Positions 15,801 through 21,498 of a stretch of DNA of 21,498 nucleotides are shown here, one piece after another. Under the pieces are notes generated by a model that was not told where the DNA came from, searched no databases, and worked only from the letters and a program-made list of their open reading frames with translations. The stretch's first letter is position 1. The number at the start of each line of letters is the position of its first letter. Source of the stretch: CAYWJT01 sp964458655 (GTDB lineage: Bacteria; Acidobacteriota; Aminicenantia; Aminicenantales; Saccharicenantaceae); NCBI GenBank assembly GCA_964458655.1, contig CAYWJT010000050.1, positions 1 to 21,498 on the forward strand. Direction: 5' to 3'. The position numbers were made by a program, and so were the translations under genes.

Positions 15801-16670
15801 AAGGTCGAGCGCAAGACCGGCGACGCCGGCGCCTGGGTCCAGGCCGGCACGGCCGGCGCCGACGCGACCGGCTGGCAGGACGACGGGCTCGCCGAGAGCA
15901 CGACCTATGTTTACAGGGTCCGGGCATTCAACGCCGCCGGCGACTCCGCCTACTCCAACGAGGCGGCAGCGACGACGCCTCAGAACCTGCCCCGGCTCCG
16001 AATCCCGGTCGGGGACATTGATTTCGGCAGCGTCAACCTGTGCACGAGCCTCGACGGGACGACGGTCCTCTGTAATGACGGCGGAGCCCCGCTCGTCGTT
16101 AGCGCGGTCGCCGCCGCCTCCGGCTCCCAAGATTTCTCATACAGGTCGCCGGCCGCTCCCTTCAGCGTTCCGCCCATGAGCTCGACAGCCGTGACCGTCC
16201 GCTACTCGCCGAGCTCGACCGGGCCCGCGGCGGCGGTGTTCAATGTCCTCTCCAACGACCCCGAGAACGGCAGCGCGGCCTTCAACGTCTCCGGGACGGG
16301 CTTCGTCCCCGTGATCACGCTGACGCTCCAGGTCGAGCGCCGGGCGGAAAGGGCCTGGATCATCCGGCGCGACTACAGCCGCGTAACGCTCACGGTCTCT
16401 AAATCCGCGCCTTTCACCGTCACCACCTACAGGTTGTCGCGGAGAACAGGCACGGGGAACTATCAGACGCTCCGGGAGTTCACCGAAGCCCATTTCACTG
16501 GCGGTCAGTTGACCTACGTCGACACGTTCCTGGAAAAAGGCAAGAATTACACTTATCGCGTGGAGGCGCTGGACTGCCGGGGACGGGTGCTGGCTTCTTC
16601 CAATGAGCCCGGACTCCTGCCCCCGCAGTCGCCGGCCGTGCCGGGCGGCCGGGTCATCAAAAGGTATTAA
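12825..16670 (+). CDS. Large secreted beta-propeller protein: SBBP repeats, FN3 domains, ASH-like domain
   Basis: A 1281-residue exported protein. The start ATG 12825 is preceded by GGGGAG and followed directly by a signal peptide (MKRAVFKTLLLIIIAAVAGA). In order: an N-terminal domain with FIENRGQ at 53-59, as seen before SBBP repeats in other proteins; seven SBBP repeats (about 313-775), each with a core like YCGFIGGSGDDxAxAVAVD; three FN3 domains (about 777-866, 869-955, 961-1051) with RVxAFNAAGDSAYSNE endings; an ASH/choice-of-anchor D-like domain (about 1053-1165, IDFGSVNL and SNDPENG); and a last FN3-like segment. Seven repeats suit a seven-bladed propeller. No sorting tag or catalytic motif is seen. 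A role in adhesion, matrix or glycan binding is likely but unproven. The barrel gene 3 nt downstream is probably its operon partner. Confidence 0.92.
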   Translation: MKRAVFKTLLLIIIAAVAGATKHEPASRQGHLSDAPPSPAGSTAVFGRMPLYFIENRGQLDGDVAYYAAGKDRQVYFTAGGMTLALNPAPNSVETEQPDEPGLQSIPAASYSRFNSRLGWRPDAGPPGRWVLRQEFPGANQAVKPQGEAMTPAVISYFKGRPEQWLTGVPTFSRVVFKDLWPGIDLIYSGTTDRLKYEFVVRPGADPAAIRLSWSGATDLKIDGNGRLELVTPLGTIYDDVPAAFQLRGDDRLAVPIAFRLEAAGGCEATPTNQKADPANDASSLPCGTRYVVGFEVGGYDPGLPLILDPALLVYCGFIGGSYHDRGTAIAVDGSGSAYIAGWTTSFNFPVVTGPDLTVNSVFPAADAFVAKVNPAGTGLIYCGFIGGSGHDVASGVAVDASGNAYIAGWTFSMDFPTAVGPGLTYHGNITQYSDAFAVKVNASGTGLLYSGYIGGSQNDRAGGIALDASGNAHLAGWTESADFPASGGPDSTYNGAGDAFAVKVHASGAGLVYSGFIGGTAEDCGTGLAVDGSGRAYITGCTASRPTEGFPVRTGPVLTHWGMLDAFVARLGASGSTLEYCGYIGGSGDDTAAAVAVDSTGSGWVAGTTNSLSRFPVKVGPDLSLNGGTDAFIARVSPSGEELVYCGFIGGSGDDTGSAVAVDSSGIAYVAGTTGSQYGFPATGGPFLLPAGGLDAFAATVRRSGATLLYCTYLGGSGDDEAAGVAADGAGNFYLTGYTTSNDFPVAVGPILTPGAGYSGVSEDAFAARIFEKLPPAAPRNLTAGTVTAGEVNISWSDESANEDGFKVERRTGDAGAWAEIASVGAGVTTYRDTALTEGTSYHYRVYAYNDVGDSDYSNELAVQTRPAAPSNLTASVVNERRVDLAWTDNSWSETGFRVERKTGGGDWSALAALAAGTTAYSDFQVLEITTYTYRVFAFNAGGDSAPSNEAVVETPALTVPAAPSSLQATPLSASRVRLTWTDNAYNEDGFKVERKTGDAGAWVQAGTAGADATGWQDDGLAESTTYVYRVRAFNAAGDSAYSNEAAATTPQNLPRLRIPVGDIDFGSVNLCTSLDGTTVLCNDGGAPLVVSAVAAASGSQDFSYRSPAAPFSVPPMSSTAVTVRYSPSSTGPAAAVFNVLSNDPENGSAAFNVSGTGFVPVITLTLQVERRAERAWIIRRDYSRVTLTVSKSAPFTVTTYRLSRRTGTGNYQTLREFTEAHFTGGQLTYVDTFLEKGKNYTYRVEALDCRGRVLASSNEPGLLPPQSPAVPGGRVIKRY
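13761..15147 (+). repeat. Seven tandem SBBP repeats (64-68 codons each)
   Basis: Units begin at 13761, 13962, 14166, 14358, 14559, 14754 and 14949, all in frame, with spacings of 201, 204, 192, 201, 195 and 195 nt. Each begins with L-x-Y-[CS], then IGG or LGG, an acidic turn, AVD, and W/G-T-T before a proline. The seventh unit is the most divergent (YCTYLGG). These are protein repeats within the gene at 12825, not a CRISPR array. Confidence 0.9.
15154..15978 (+). repeat. Three FN3-encoding repeats with a nearly identical 52-bp segment
   Basis: Three consecutive FN3 domains of about 90 codons each share WTDN/WSDE, GFKVERKTG and YxYRVxAFN motifs. Positions 15231-15282 and 15786-15837 (first and third domain) differ at only 2 of 52 bases, while the rest of the two domains is more diverged, pointing to recent duplication or gene conversion within the gene. 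Confidence 0.8.
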
Positions 16671-16673
16671 GCC

Positions 16674-17231
16674 ATGAAGAAACACATATCGTCAGCGGTC
16701 GTCCTCGCGACGCTTTTTTCGGCCGGCACGGCTTCCGGAGCGGACCGCTTCATCATCTCGGCCGGCGTCAACTACCTGCAGCCCGCGGACCAAGGCTACC
16801 GTGAGGTCTACGGCGACCGGGCCTTCTACCTGGACTTCCAGGCTGGCGCACGACTGTTCAAAGGCCTTTACGCGCTCGGCGGGTTCGGGACGCTCGCTAA
16901 GACCGGCCGAACGCCGGAGCTCGAGCTCGAAGCCAGGTCCAGCCAGGACTTTTTCACGGCCGGACTGGGCTGGCTGGCGCGGGTTTCCGGGAAGTTAGCG
17001 CTCCTGCTCGAGGCCGGGCCGGCCTGGATACGCTACAAGGAAGAGGCCATGGGGCTCACGGTGTCCGGCTCCAGCCTCGGCTTCCAGGCCGGGACTGACC
17101 TGCTTCTCTTCGGCAAAACGCTTTTTGCCGGCCTGGGCTTGGGCTATATGTCGGCATCGGACACGCTCGAAGACGTAAAGATCAAGCTCGGCGGCGTCAG
17201 GGCCAGGCTCAGCCTCGGCGTCCGACTTTAG
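16674..17231 (+). CDS. Small outer-membrane beta-barrel protein, 185 aa
   Basis: The ATG lies 3 nt after the stop of the SBBP protein, with AAAAGG inside the end of that gene as a modest ribosome binding site, so translation is probably coupled. Residues 1-22 are a signal peptide (cleavage near ASG|AD). The mature part alternates polar and hydrophobic residues in strands (FIISAGVNYL, LYALGGFGTL, FFTAGLGWLAR, LFAGLGLGYM) and ends in RARLSLGVRL, consistent with an eight-stranded OmpA/OMP_b-brl-like barrel. The ending lacks the usual C-terminal Phe. It may anchor or help export the large neighbour, but that is inferred from position only. Confidence 0.85.
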   Translation: MKKHISSAVVLATLFSAGTASGADRFIISAGVNYLQPADQGYREVYGDRAFYLDFQAGARLFKGLYALGGFGTLAKTGRTPELELEARSSQDFFTAGLGWLARVSGKLALLLEAGPAWIRYKEEAMGLTVSGSSLGFQAGTDLLLFGKTLFAGLGLGYMSASDTLEDVKIKLGGVRARLSLGVRL

Positions 17232-17469
17232 GTACGGCGAGCGGGCCGGAAGGGCTCCAAAGATAGATATCATCCGGGCAGAGGCGCCCTTCAGATTGTT
17301 GACTTCCGTTGGCATGATGAAGCCGAGAGTCCGGTTTTCGACCGATCATTTCCAGGGGACTAAAGTCCAAAAAGTTTCTCATCAATCCATGATTTATCAT
17401 GCCTGACGATGCCGCGATATAAGACCGTCGCGTGAACGCTTGTTCAGTCAGCGCCGCGGATCAAGAAGC
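17232..17469. other. Intergenic region with no supported gene
   Basis: The gap between the two barrel genes runs to 17557. Apart from the promoter listed separately, it contains only a short perfect inverted repeat GGACTAAAGTCC (17357-17368) and AT-rich stretches. Reading frames here lack ribosome binding sites. The frame that extends the downstream barrel gene upstream to 17432 is not supported, because AAGGAGG and the signal peptide define a later start. Confidence 0.5.
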
Positions 17470-17498
17470 TTGCTTATTCCCGGATGGAATGATACAAT
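17470..17498 (+). promoter_or_regulatory. Extended -10 promoter of the porin-like gene
   Basis: TTGCTT (17470-17475) is followed after exactly 17 bp by TACAAT (17493-17498), and TG at 17490-17491 gives an extended -10. The expected start is near 17505, leaving a leader of about 50 nt before the ATG at 17558. This makes the gene independent of the upstream SBBP/barrel operon. Confidence 0.65.
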
Positions 17499-17557
17499 CT
17501 CAGAGGCGTTCGCCGTTTTATTACCCTCAAAGGAAAACCTGTTTCAAGGAGGAAAGC

Positions 17558-18214
17558 ATGCGAAAAATCCTGAAAGGTCTCCCGGCTATCGTCGCTGTGT
17601 TGTTCCTTATCAGCCTGGCGGCCAGCCCTCTCATGGCCGGGGCTAAATTCGGATTAAAAGGCGGGATCACCCTGGCCAACATCAAGTCCGTCCCTGAAAC
17701 TTTTGAAGGTTATGAATGGGAAAACAAACAGGGTTTGGTGGGAGGCGTTTTCGCTGAAGTTGGTCTGGCCAAGGGTTTTTCTCTCCAGCCTGAAGTGCTT
17801 TATGTGCAGAAGGGTCCGAAAATCTCGTTCTCTGAAGGAGAAGTATCGGGCACCATGAAGGTCAATGTAGATTACATTGAAATTCCTCTGCTGCTGAAGT
17901 GCAACCTGGTTTCCAGAGGCTCAACCGTTCCTTCGATCTATGCCGGCCCTTTTGTGGGATTTCTTACCAAGGCCGAAATGACCATGAAAATCACCGGATA
18001 CCCTGAGGAAAAAGAAGATATTAAAGATAATATGAAGAGCACCGATTACGGCGTGGCGTTCGGCGTGGGCCTGAGTCAACACCTGGGTGCAGTGAAACTG
18101 ACCCTGGACGCTCGTTATGACCTGGGTCTTGCCAACGTGGCCAAACCGGAAACCGAGGGGCCCGAGTCCATCAAAACCAGAACCTGGCTTTTTATGGTCG
18201 GTTTTGGCTTCTAA
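17558..18214 (+). CDS. Porin-family outer-membrane beta-barrel protein (OMP_b-brl_2 type), 218 aa
   Basis: ATG 17558 follows AAGGAGG (17546-17552) by 5 nt and opens a clear signal peptide (residues 1-27, cleavage near LMA|GA). The mature protein shows FGLKGGITLANI, LQPEVLYVQKG, VDYIEIPLLLKCNL, IYAGPFVGFL, YGVAFGVGL and a terminal WLFMVGFGF ending in Phe, all hallmarks of the PF13568 outer-membrane barrel family. Base and codon use differ from neighbours: AAA, GAA and T-ending codons are common and sampled stretches are about 43-52% GC, while neighbours are strongly GC-ending. This suggests horizontal acquisition or different expression selection. It has its own promoter. Function beyond an outer-membrane barrel is unknown. 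Confidence 0.9.
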   Translation: MRKILKGLPAIVAVLFLISLAASPLMAGAKFGLKGGITLANIKSVPETFEGYEWENKQGLVGGVFAEVGLAKGFSLQPEVLYVQKGPKISFSEGEVSGTMKVNVDYIEIPLLLKCNLVSRGSTVPSIYAGPFVGFLTKAEMTMKITGYPEEKEDIKDNMKSTDYGVAFGVGLSQHLGAVKLTLDARYDLGLANVAKPETEGPESIKTRTWLFMVGFGF

Positions 18215-18226
18215 GTAGTTTATTTG

Positions 18227-18244
18227 GGGCTAGGCGCCTGGCCC
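18227..18244. terminator. Inverted repeat between convergent genes, possible bidirectional terminator
   Basis: GGGCTAGGCGCCTGGCCC can fold into an 8-bp stem (one G-U or mismatch, depending on strand) with a very tight centre. It lies in the 69-bp gap between the stop of the porin-like gene and the stop of the convergent Mrp-type gene. T-runs on the 3' side are lacking, so the terminator reading is tentative. Confidence 0.35.
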
Positions 18245-18283
18245 GCCAATTCTGCCCGTGTTCGTCTCGGGGGCGGACGCGTC

Positions 18284-19123
18284 TCAGTTCGGACCGGCGA
18301 TCTTGTCGCCGAGCTCGTTCAAGAAACCGGCGAGGACCTCAGCGGTCTTCTCCGGCCCGAGGTCGGGCAGCGACGCAACTTCCCTGGAGAGCGGCAGGCG
18401 GGCCAGGACTTTGACGCCCTGCTCCGCGCCCAGGTTCTCGGAAGAGCCGCGCCCGAAAAGCTCGAACTTGGCCCCGCACTCCGGGCAGACCGCGTAGCTC
18501 ATGTTCTCGATGAGGCCGATGAGCGGCACTCGGAGCGTGCGGGCCATGTGCATGGACTTGGCGACCACGACCGAGACCATTTCCTGCGGCGTCGTGACGA
18601 AGACCAGGCCCGACAGGGGCACGGTCTGCATGATGGTCAGGGCGACGTCAGAGGTCCCGGGCGGCATGTCGATGACGAGGTAGTCCAAGTCTCCCCAATA
18701 GACCTCGCCCCAGAACTGCTGGAGGGCCTTGGACAGCAGCGGACCCCTCCAGATGACCGGCTGGTCCTCCCGTTCGAGAAGGAAGTTAATGGACATCACC
18801 TTGATGCCGGCGCCGGTGTGCATGGGGCAGATGAAGTCGCCGCAGACCTCGAGGTTATACTTCGGGAGTTTCATCAGCCGCGGTATGCTGGAGCCCGTGA
18901 TGTCGGCGTCGAGCAGGCCGACCGCCAGGCCTTTCCGCCTCAGGGCCAGGGCCAGCAGGTAGGACATGGTCGATTTGCCCACGCCGCCCTTGCCGCTCAT
19001 CACGGCGATGACCTTCTTGATCCTGTTCTGAAGCTTCTCCCCTTCGGCTTCGCTCCCCTGTTTCTCTGCCCCGGCCGGCTTGCCTGTCATATCGGACGGC
19101 GCGTCTTTTTCCCCGGTCGGCAT
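18284..19123 (-). CDS. Mrp/Nbp35/ApbC-family P-loop ATPase (iron-sulfur carrier)
   Basis: A 279-residue cytoplasmic ATPase of the Mrp/ApbC/Nbp35 branch of the MinD/ParA group, which bind and transfer Fe-S clusters to apoproteins. The deviant Walker A is SGKGGVGKS at 43-51. LLDADITGSSIPRL at 70-83 and IDMPPGTSDVALT at 151-163 are Mrp signatures. C213-P-E-C216 is the CxxC that holds the bridging cluster at the dimer interface. The N-terminal MIP18/DUF59 domain of many Mrp proteins is absent, replaced by a charged 35-residue lead. AAGGAGA precedes the ATG, and a good promoter lies at 19167-19195. It is a single-gene unit convergent with the porin-like gene; no other Fe-S genes are nearby. Confidence 0.93.
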   Translation of the reverse strand: MPTGEKDAPSDMTGKPAGAEKQGSEAEGEKLQNRIKKVIAVMSGKGGVGKSTMSYLLALALRRKGLAVGLLDADITGSSIPRLMKLPKYNLEVCGDFICPMHTGAGIKVMSINFLLEREDQPVIWRGPLLSKALQQFWGEVYWGDLDYLVIDMPPGTSDVALTIMQTVPLSGLVFVTTPQEMVSVVVAKSMHMARTLRVPLIGLIENMSYAVCPECGAKFELFGRGSSENLGAEQGVKVLARLPLSREVASLPDLGPEKTAEVLAGFLNELGDKIAGPN

Positions 19124-19166
19124 CCTCGCCTTCTCCTTCCGTTGAACGCATTATTGAAGAAATCCC

Positions 19167-19195
19167 AGTATACTCCCGCGCGGCGGCCTTGTCAT
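19167..19195 (-). promoter_or_regulatory. Promoter of the Mrp-type ATPase gene
   Basis: On the minus strand ATGACA (19195-19190, 5/6 to TTGACA) is followed after 17 bp by TATACT (19172-19167, 5/6 to TATAAT). The expected start is near 19160, about 37 nt before the ATG, with the ribosome binding site between. Confidence 0.65.
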
Positions 19196-19298
19196 CGGCT
19201 GCGCGTAACCGGACGAAAGGCTTGGGCGGGCCGCCTGCCCGCCTGGATCGGTGCTCGACTCGGGGGACGGCACAGAGGACGGGTTCTTGGTTCATCCC

Positions 19299-19348
19299 GG
19301 CGGTGCCTGGGCACCGCCCGACTCTCATTTTGACCGCCAAAGAGTCGG
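19299..19348. repeat. Compound inverted repeats downstream of the ThuA-like gene
   Basis: The gap 19196-19456 contains no supported gene. It holds GGCGGTGCC-TG-GGCACCGCC (19299-19318), a 9-bp perfect inverted repeat, overlapping an 8-bp pair CCGACTCT (19318-19325) and AGAGTCGG (19341-19348). A further stem GGCGGGC-CGCCT-GCCCGCC occurs near 19227-19245. These could end transcription of the leftward sugar operon, although no T-run follows on that strand. Confidence 0.4.
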
Positions 19349-19456
19349 CTGAAGCGCAGGCGGGTTGAGAATCGACAGGGGCGTCGCTGTTCCCGGGCCG
19401 ATTACCGCTGAGCCCGCCGCTCTATCCCACCGAAAACCGTGAACCGGCTGAGCCTT

Positions 19457-20260
19457 TCAGCGGGCGTAGACGTTGAGCTTACGGGCGTCCGCGCCCGAGA
19501 CCCGGGCCGCCCAGAGCAGCCCCCTCTTGACGATCTCGCGCGCCTCGGGCACGTCGAAATCCGCGGCCACGTGGCCGAGCGAGCAGTAGAAGACGCGGCC
19601 CCAGCCGTACATCTTCTTCCAGGCGACCGGCATGACCACGCCCTCTATCCAAGGCGCGTGCTTGCCGCTGAAAGTGGTCGTGGCCAGCACCTCGACCGCC
19701 GGGTCGACGTGCATATAGTACTGCTCGGACTTCATGTGAAAGCGCTTCTTCAGCCCCTTGACGATGGGGTCCGAGGGCTTGACGATGTCGACGTCGTAGT
19801 CGATTATGCCGCCCGGGTGGGCCACCCACTGGCCGCCGACCATGAACTGGTACTCGACGGCAGTCCGGTGGGCGTCGCCCAGGCCGCCGTGCCAGCCGGC
19901 CAGGCCGACGCCGCTCTTGACCGCGGCTTCAAGGTTCCGCTCCTGCTCCGGCTTGATGTCGGACATGGTGTAGATGTGGACGATGAGGTCGAAGGCCTTG
20001 AGCCTCTCGAGGTCGAGATAGCTGTCGAGCGAATGGGAGATCTCGACCTTGAAGCCCTGGGACTCGAGCCAGGGCGCGAAGATATCGACACACTGCTTGG
20101 GCTCGTGGCCTTCCCAGCCGCCCCAGACGAAGAGCGCCGACCTCTGCTTGGCCGGCGCGCTCCGGGGCTGCGCGAATGATCGACCCCAGGCGAGCAGGAC
20201 CAGCGACGCGCAGGCCGCGGCCGTCAACAACGATCTCCAGAACTTCTCTTTCACCGCCAT
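19457..20260 (-). CDS. ThuA-like domain protein, exported
   Basis: A 267-residue protein with a ThuA-like fold (class I glutamine amidotransferase-like; PF06283). ATG 20260 is preceded by GGAGG (20270-20266) and opens a signal peptide (about 1-30, SFA|QP). An upstream in-frame GTG at 20296 is not needed. Core signatures are LFVWGGWEGHEP (43-54), FDLIVHIYTMSDI (90-102), GLAGWHGGLGDAHR (119-132), and YYMHVDPAVEVL with GRVFYCSLGH later. ThuA proteins act with oxidoreductases in 3-keto-sugar metabolism (ThuA/ThuB make 3-ketotrehalose in Sinorhizobium). Here it is the last gene of a leftward operon with DUF1080 and Gfo/Idh/MocA genes, though 218 nt separate it from the DUF1080 gene. That gap has no supported gene. 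Confidence 0.9.
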   Translation of the reverse strand: MAVKEKFWRSLLTAAACASLVLLAWGRSFAQPRSAPAKQRSALFVWGGWEGHEPKQCVDIFAPWLESQGFKVEISHSLDSYLDLERLKAFDLIVHIYTMSDIKPEQERNLEAAVKSGVGLAGWHGGLGDAHRTAVEYQFMVGGQWVAHPGGIIDYDVDIVKPSDPIVKGLKKRFHMKSEQYYMHVDPAVEVLATTTFSGKHAPWIEGVVMPVAWKKMYGWGRVFYCSLGHVAADFDVPEAREIVKRGLLWAARVSGADARKLNVYAR

Positions 20261-20478
20261 CTCCACCTCCCTGACCCGGTTCCCGGGTCGGTTCACATTC
20301 CTTCAGCCGGCAGCCGTTCACGCGGCCGCCGGGAAAAACGCGCGCCGGCTCGCTTCGGGTCGCCCGCTTCATGCCGCAAGGCCGCTCCGCGCCGTGACTC
20401 TCAGGGCGCGGGCGCCGGCCCTCTCGACCCCGGTTGCCGTCCTGTCAGACCCGCCTCGACCCGGCGCTCCCCGGGCCT

Positions 20479-21243
20479 TTACTCGAGTTCCCGCAGCCAG
20501 ATGTTGCGGTAGCGCACCGGGTTGCCGTGGTCCTGGAGCGATAACGGCAGGCGGTCAGGATGGGCCTTGTATGGCGGCCTGGCCTTGTGGGCCGTCGGGC
20601 CGGTCAACCGCGCGCAGTCGTGGACGAGAAGGCCGTTGTGGAAGACCGTCATCCGGGCCGGCTCGAGGAGCTTGCCGTCCGCGGCGAAGCGCGGCCGCCG
20701 GAAAACTATGTCATATGTCTGCCATTCGCCGGGCGGCCGACAGGCGTTGACGAGCGGCGGGAACTGGCCGTAGATGGCTGCGGTCATGCCGTCGGCGTAG
20801 GTCTTGTTGTTCCAACAGTCCAGGACCTGGACCTCGTAGAGGCCCATCAGGAAGACGCCGCTGTTGCCGCGCTCCTGGCCCTCGCCCTGCGCCGGCAGGG
20901 GCGCCATCCATTCCACATGGAGCTGGCAGTCGCCGAAGCCGCGCGCCGTCTGGATCGAGCCGGCCTTGGCCGTGACCTCCATCCAGCCGTTCTCGGCCTT
21001 CCAGCGGGCCGGGTTGCCTTTGGCGTCGGTCCAGCCGTCGAGGCTCTTGCCGTCGAAGAGCACCACGGCGTCGGACGGCGGCGGCGCCGGCGGACCGGCC
21101 GGGCCGGGCGAAACCACCGGCGGCATGGGCCGGTCGGGGTCGTGTATCTGCCAGCTCTCCTGGCCGCTCGAAACGGCCGCCGGGGCCAGCAACGCGGCCG
21201 CAAGGAACAAGGCCGCAGTCGTTCCGTTTCCTTTATTGCTCAT
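20479..21243 (-). CDS. DUF1080 (3-keto-disaccharide hydrolase-like) protein, exported
   Basis: A 254-residue exported protein with a concanavalin-like DUF1080 domain (PF06439). The signal peptide spans about 1-27; a proline-rich spacer (40-57) leads to VLFDGKSLDGWTD (61-73), the family's opening signature. GNSGVFLMGLYEVQVLDCW and the closing VRYRNIWLREL are also typical. DUF1080 proteins have been linked to cleavage of 3-keto-glycosides formed by Gfo/Idh/MocA oxidoreductases, matching the gene just upstream. GGGAGG precedes the ATG. The substrate glycoside is not evident. Confidence 0.92.
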   Translation of the reverse strand: MSNKGNGTTAALFLAAALLAPAAVSSGQESWQIHDPDRPMPPVVSPGPAGPPAPPPSDAVVLFDGKSLDGWTDAKGNPARWKAENGWMEVTAKAGSIQTARGFGDCQLHVEWMAPLPAQGEGQERGNSGVFLMGLYEVQVLDCWNNKTYADGMTAAIYGQFPPLVNACRPPGEWQTYDIVFRRPRFAADGKLLEPARMTVFHNGLLVHDCARLTGPTAHKARPPYKAHPDRLPLSLQDHGNPVRYRNIWLRELE

Positions 21244-21312
21244 CCTCGCGCCTCCCTTCGTGAAACAGAAGCCCTCGAATAAAGCCCCCGCGCGGTCACA
21301 TTGCCGGACGGT

Positions 21313-21498
21313 TCAGAGCGACCAGCCGGGCCGGTAGCGGTAGTGCAGGTATTCGTTGGCCTCGGGCAGGTTCTTGAACTCCATCTTTTCGCCGTCCCAA
21401 ACGAGCTTGGTGTTCTTGTCCTTGACCCTGACGGCGATGTTGGCGAGCAGCATGACCTCGGTGAGCGGCCCGGAATACTCGAAGTCGGTCGTGGAGCG
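21313..21498 (-). CDS. Gfo/Idh/MocA-family oxidoreductase, C-terminal fragment (partial)
   Basis: The minus strand reads 61 codons from the window edge to TGA (21315-21313). The fragment DFEYSGPLTEVMLLANIAV, then KLVWDGEKMEFKN, PEANEYLHYRYRPGWSL is the typical end of the bacterial Gfo/Idh/MocA oxidoreductases, including the closing Y-R-x-GW motif. These NAD(P)-dependent enzymes oxidise sugar hydroxyls, often at C3. The NAD-binding N-terminus lies outside the window. The stop is 69 nt upstream of the DUF1080 start, so the two are probably co-transcribed. Confidence 0.85.
   Translation of the reverse strand, partial: RSTTDFEYSGPLTEVMLLANIAVRVKDKNTKLVWDGEKMEFKNLPEANEYLHYRYRPGWSL

Noticed and set aside
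13671..16130. 819-codon minus-strand open frame across the SBBP protein
   Set aside because: Its composition mirrors the repetitive coding strand; there is no ribosome binding site or recognisable domain, while the plus strand encodes clear SBBP and FN3 repeats.
17432..17557. Longer N-terminus for the porin-like gene
   Set aside because: The extension covers the promoter and ribosome binding site and would bury the signal peptide 42 residues into the protein.

Overview
The window is GC-rich DNA with mostly Shine-Dalgarno-led genes, and nearly every protein is exported. It carries an Oar-like TonB receptor with a carboxypeptidase-regulatory domain, an SBBP/FN3 surface protein, Tat-exported enzymes, and a Gfo/Idh/MocA-DUF1080-ThuA sugar operon. 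This mix suggests a Gram-negative heterotroph of the Acidobacteriota/Aminicenantes type. That placement is inference from gene content; there is no rRNA or marker gene here. Of the fourteen essentially complete proteins, only the GntR regulator and the Mrp-type ATPase lack an export signal.

Layout. (1) 1-1787: the tail of one gene and a complete secreted protein of unknown function with a similar C-terminus (apparent tandem paralogues). (2) 1788-3314: a structured intergenic stretch and a stand-alone exported serine hydrolase. (3) 3445-12409: the most interesting block. A rightward unit (gntR, TonB receptor, terminator-like hairpin, Tat-exported alpha-oxoamine-synthase-like PLP enzyme, serine beta-lactamase-like hydrolase) converges, with 9 bp between stop codons, on a leftward unit (Tat-exported dipeptide-epimerase-like enzyme, class A beta-lactamase-like protein). 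The promoter regions at both outer ends share an identical 17-bp AT-rich sequence, inverted relative to each other. The gntR copy runs into a perfect 18-bp palindrome over the -10. This looks like one GntR-controlled cassette for outer-membrane uptake and periplasmic processing of an unknown substrate, perhaps D-amino-acid-containing or murein-type peptides. (4) 12410-17231: a 1281-residue secreted protein with seven SBBP repeats, three FN3 domains and an ASH-like domain, followed 3 nt later by a small outer-membrane barrel. (5) 17470-18214: a porin-like barrel gene of clearly lower GC with its own promoter. (6) 18284-19195: a leftward Mrp/Nbp35-type Fe-S ATPase gene with a good promoter. (7) 19457-21498: a leftward operon for a 3-keto-glycoside-type pathway: Gfo/Idh/MocA oxidoreductase (partial), DUF1080 hydrolase, ThuA-like protein.

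Functions come from visible motifs and family knowledge; no database search was run. Start codons at 12368, 12825, 17558 and 20260 were moved inward from the longest reading frames because the inner starts have ribosome binding sites directly followed by signal peptides.
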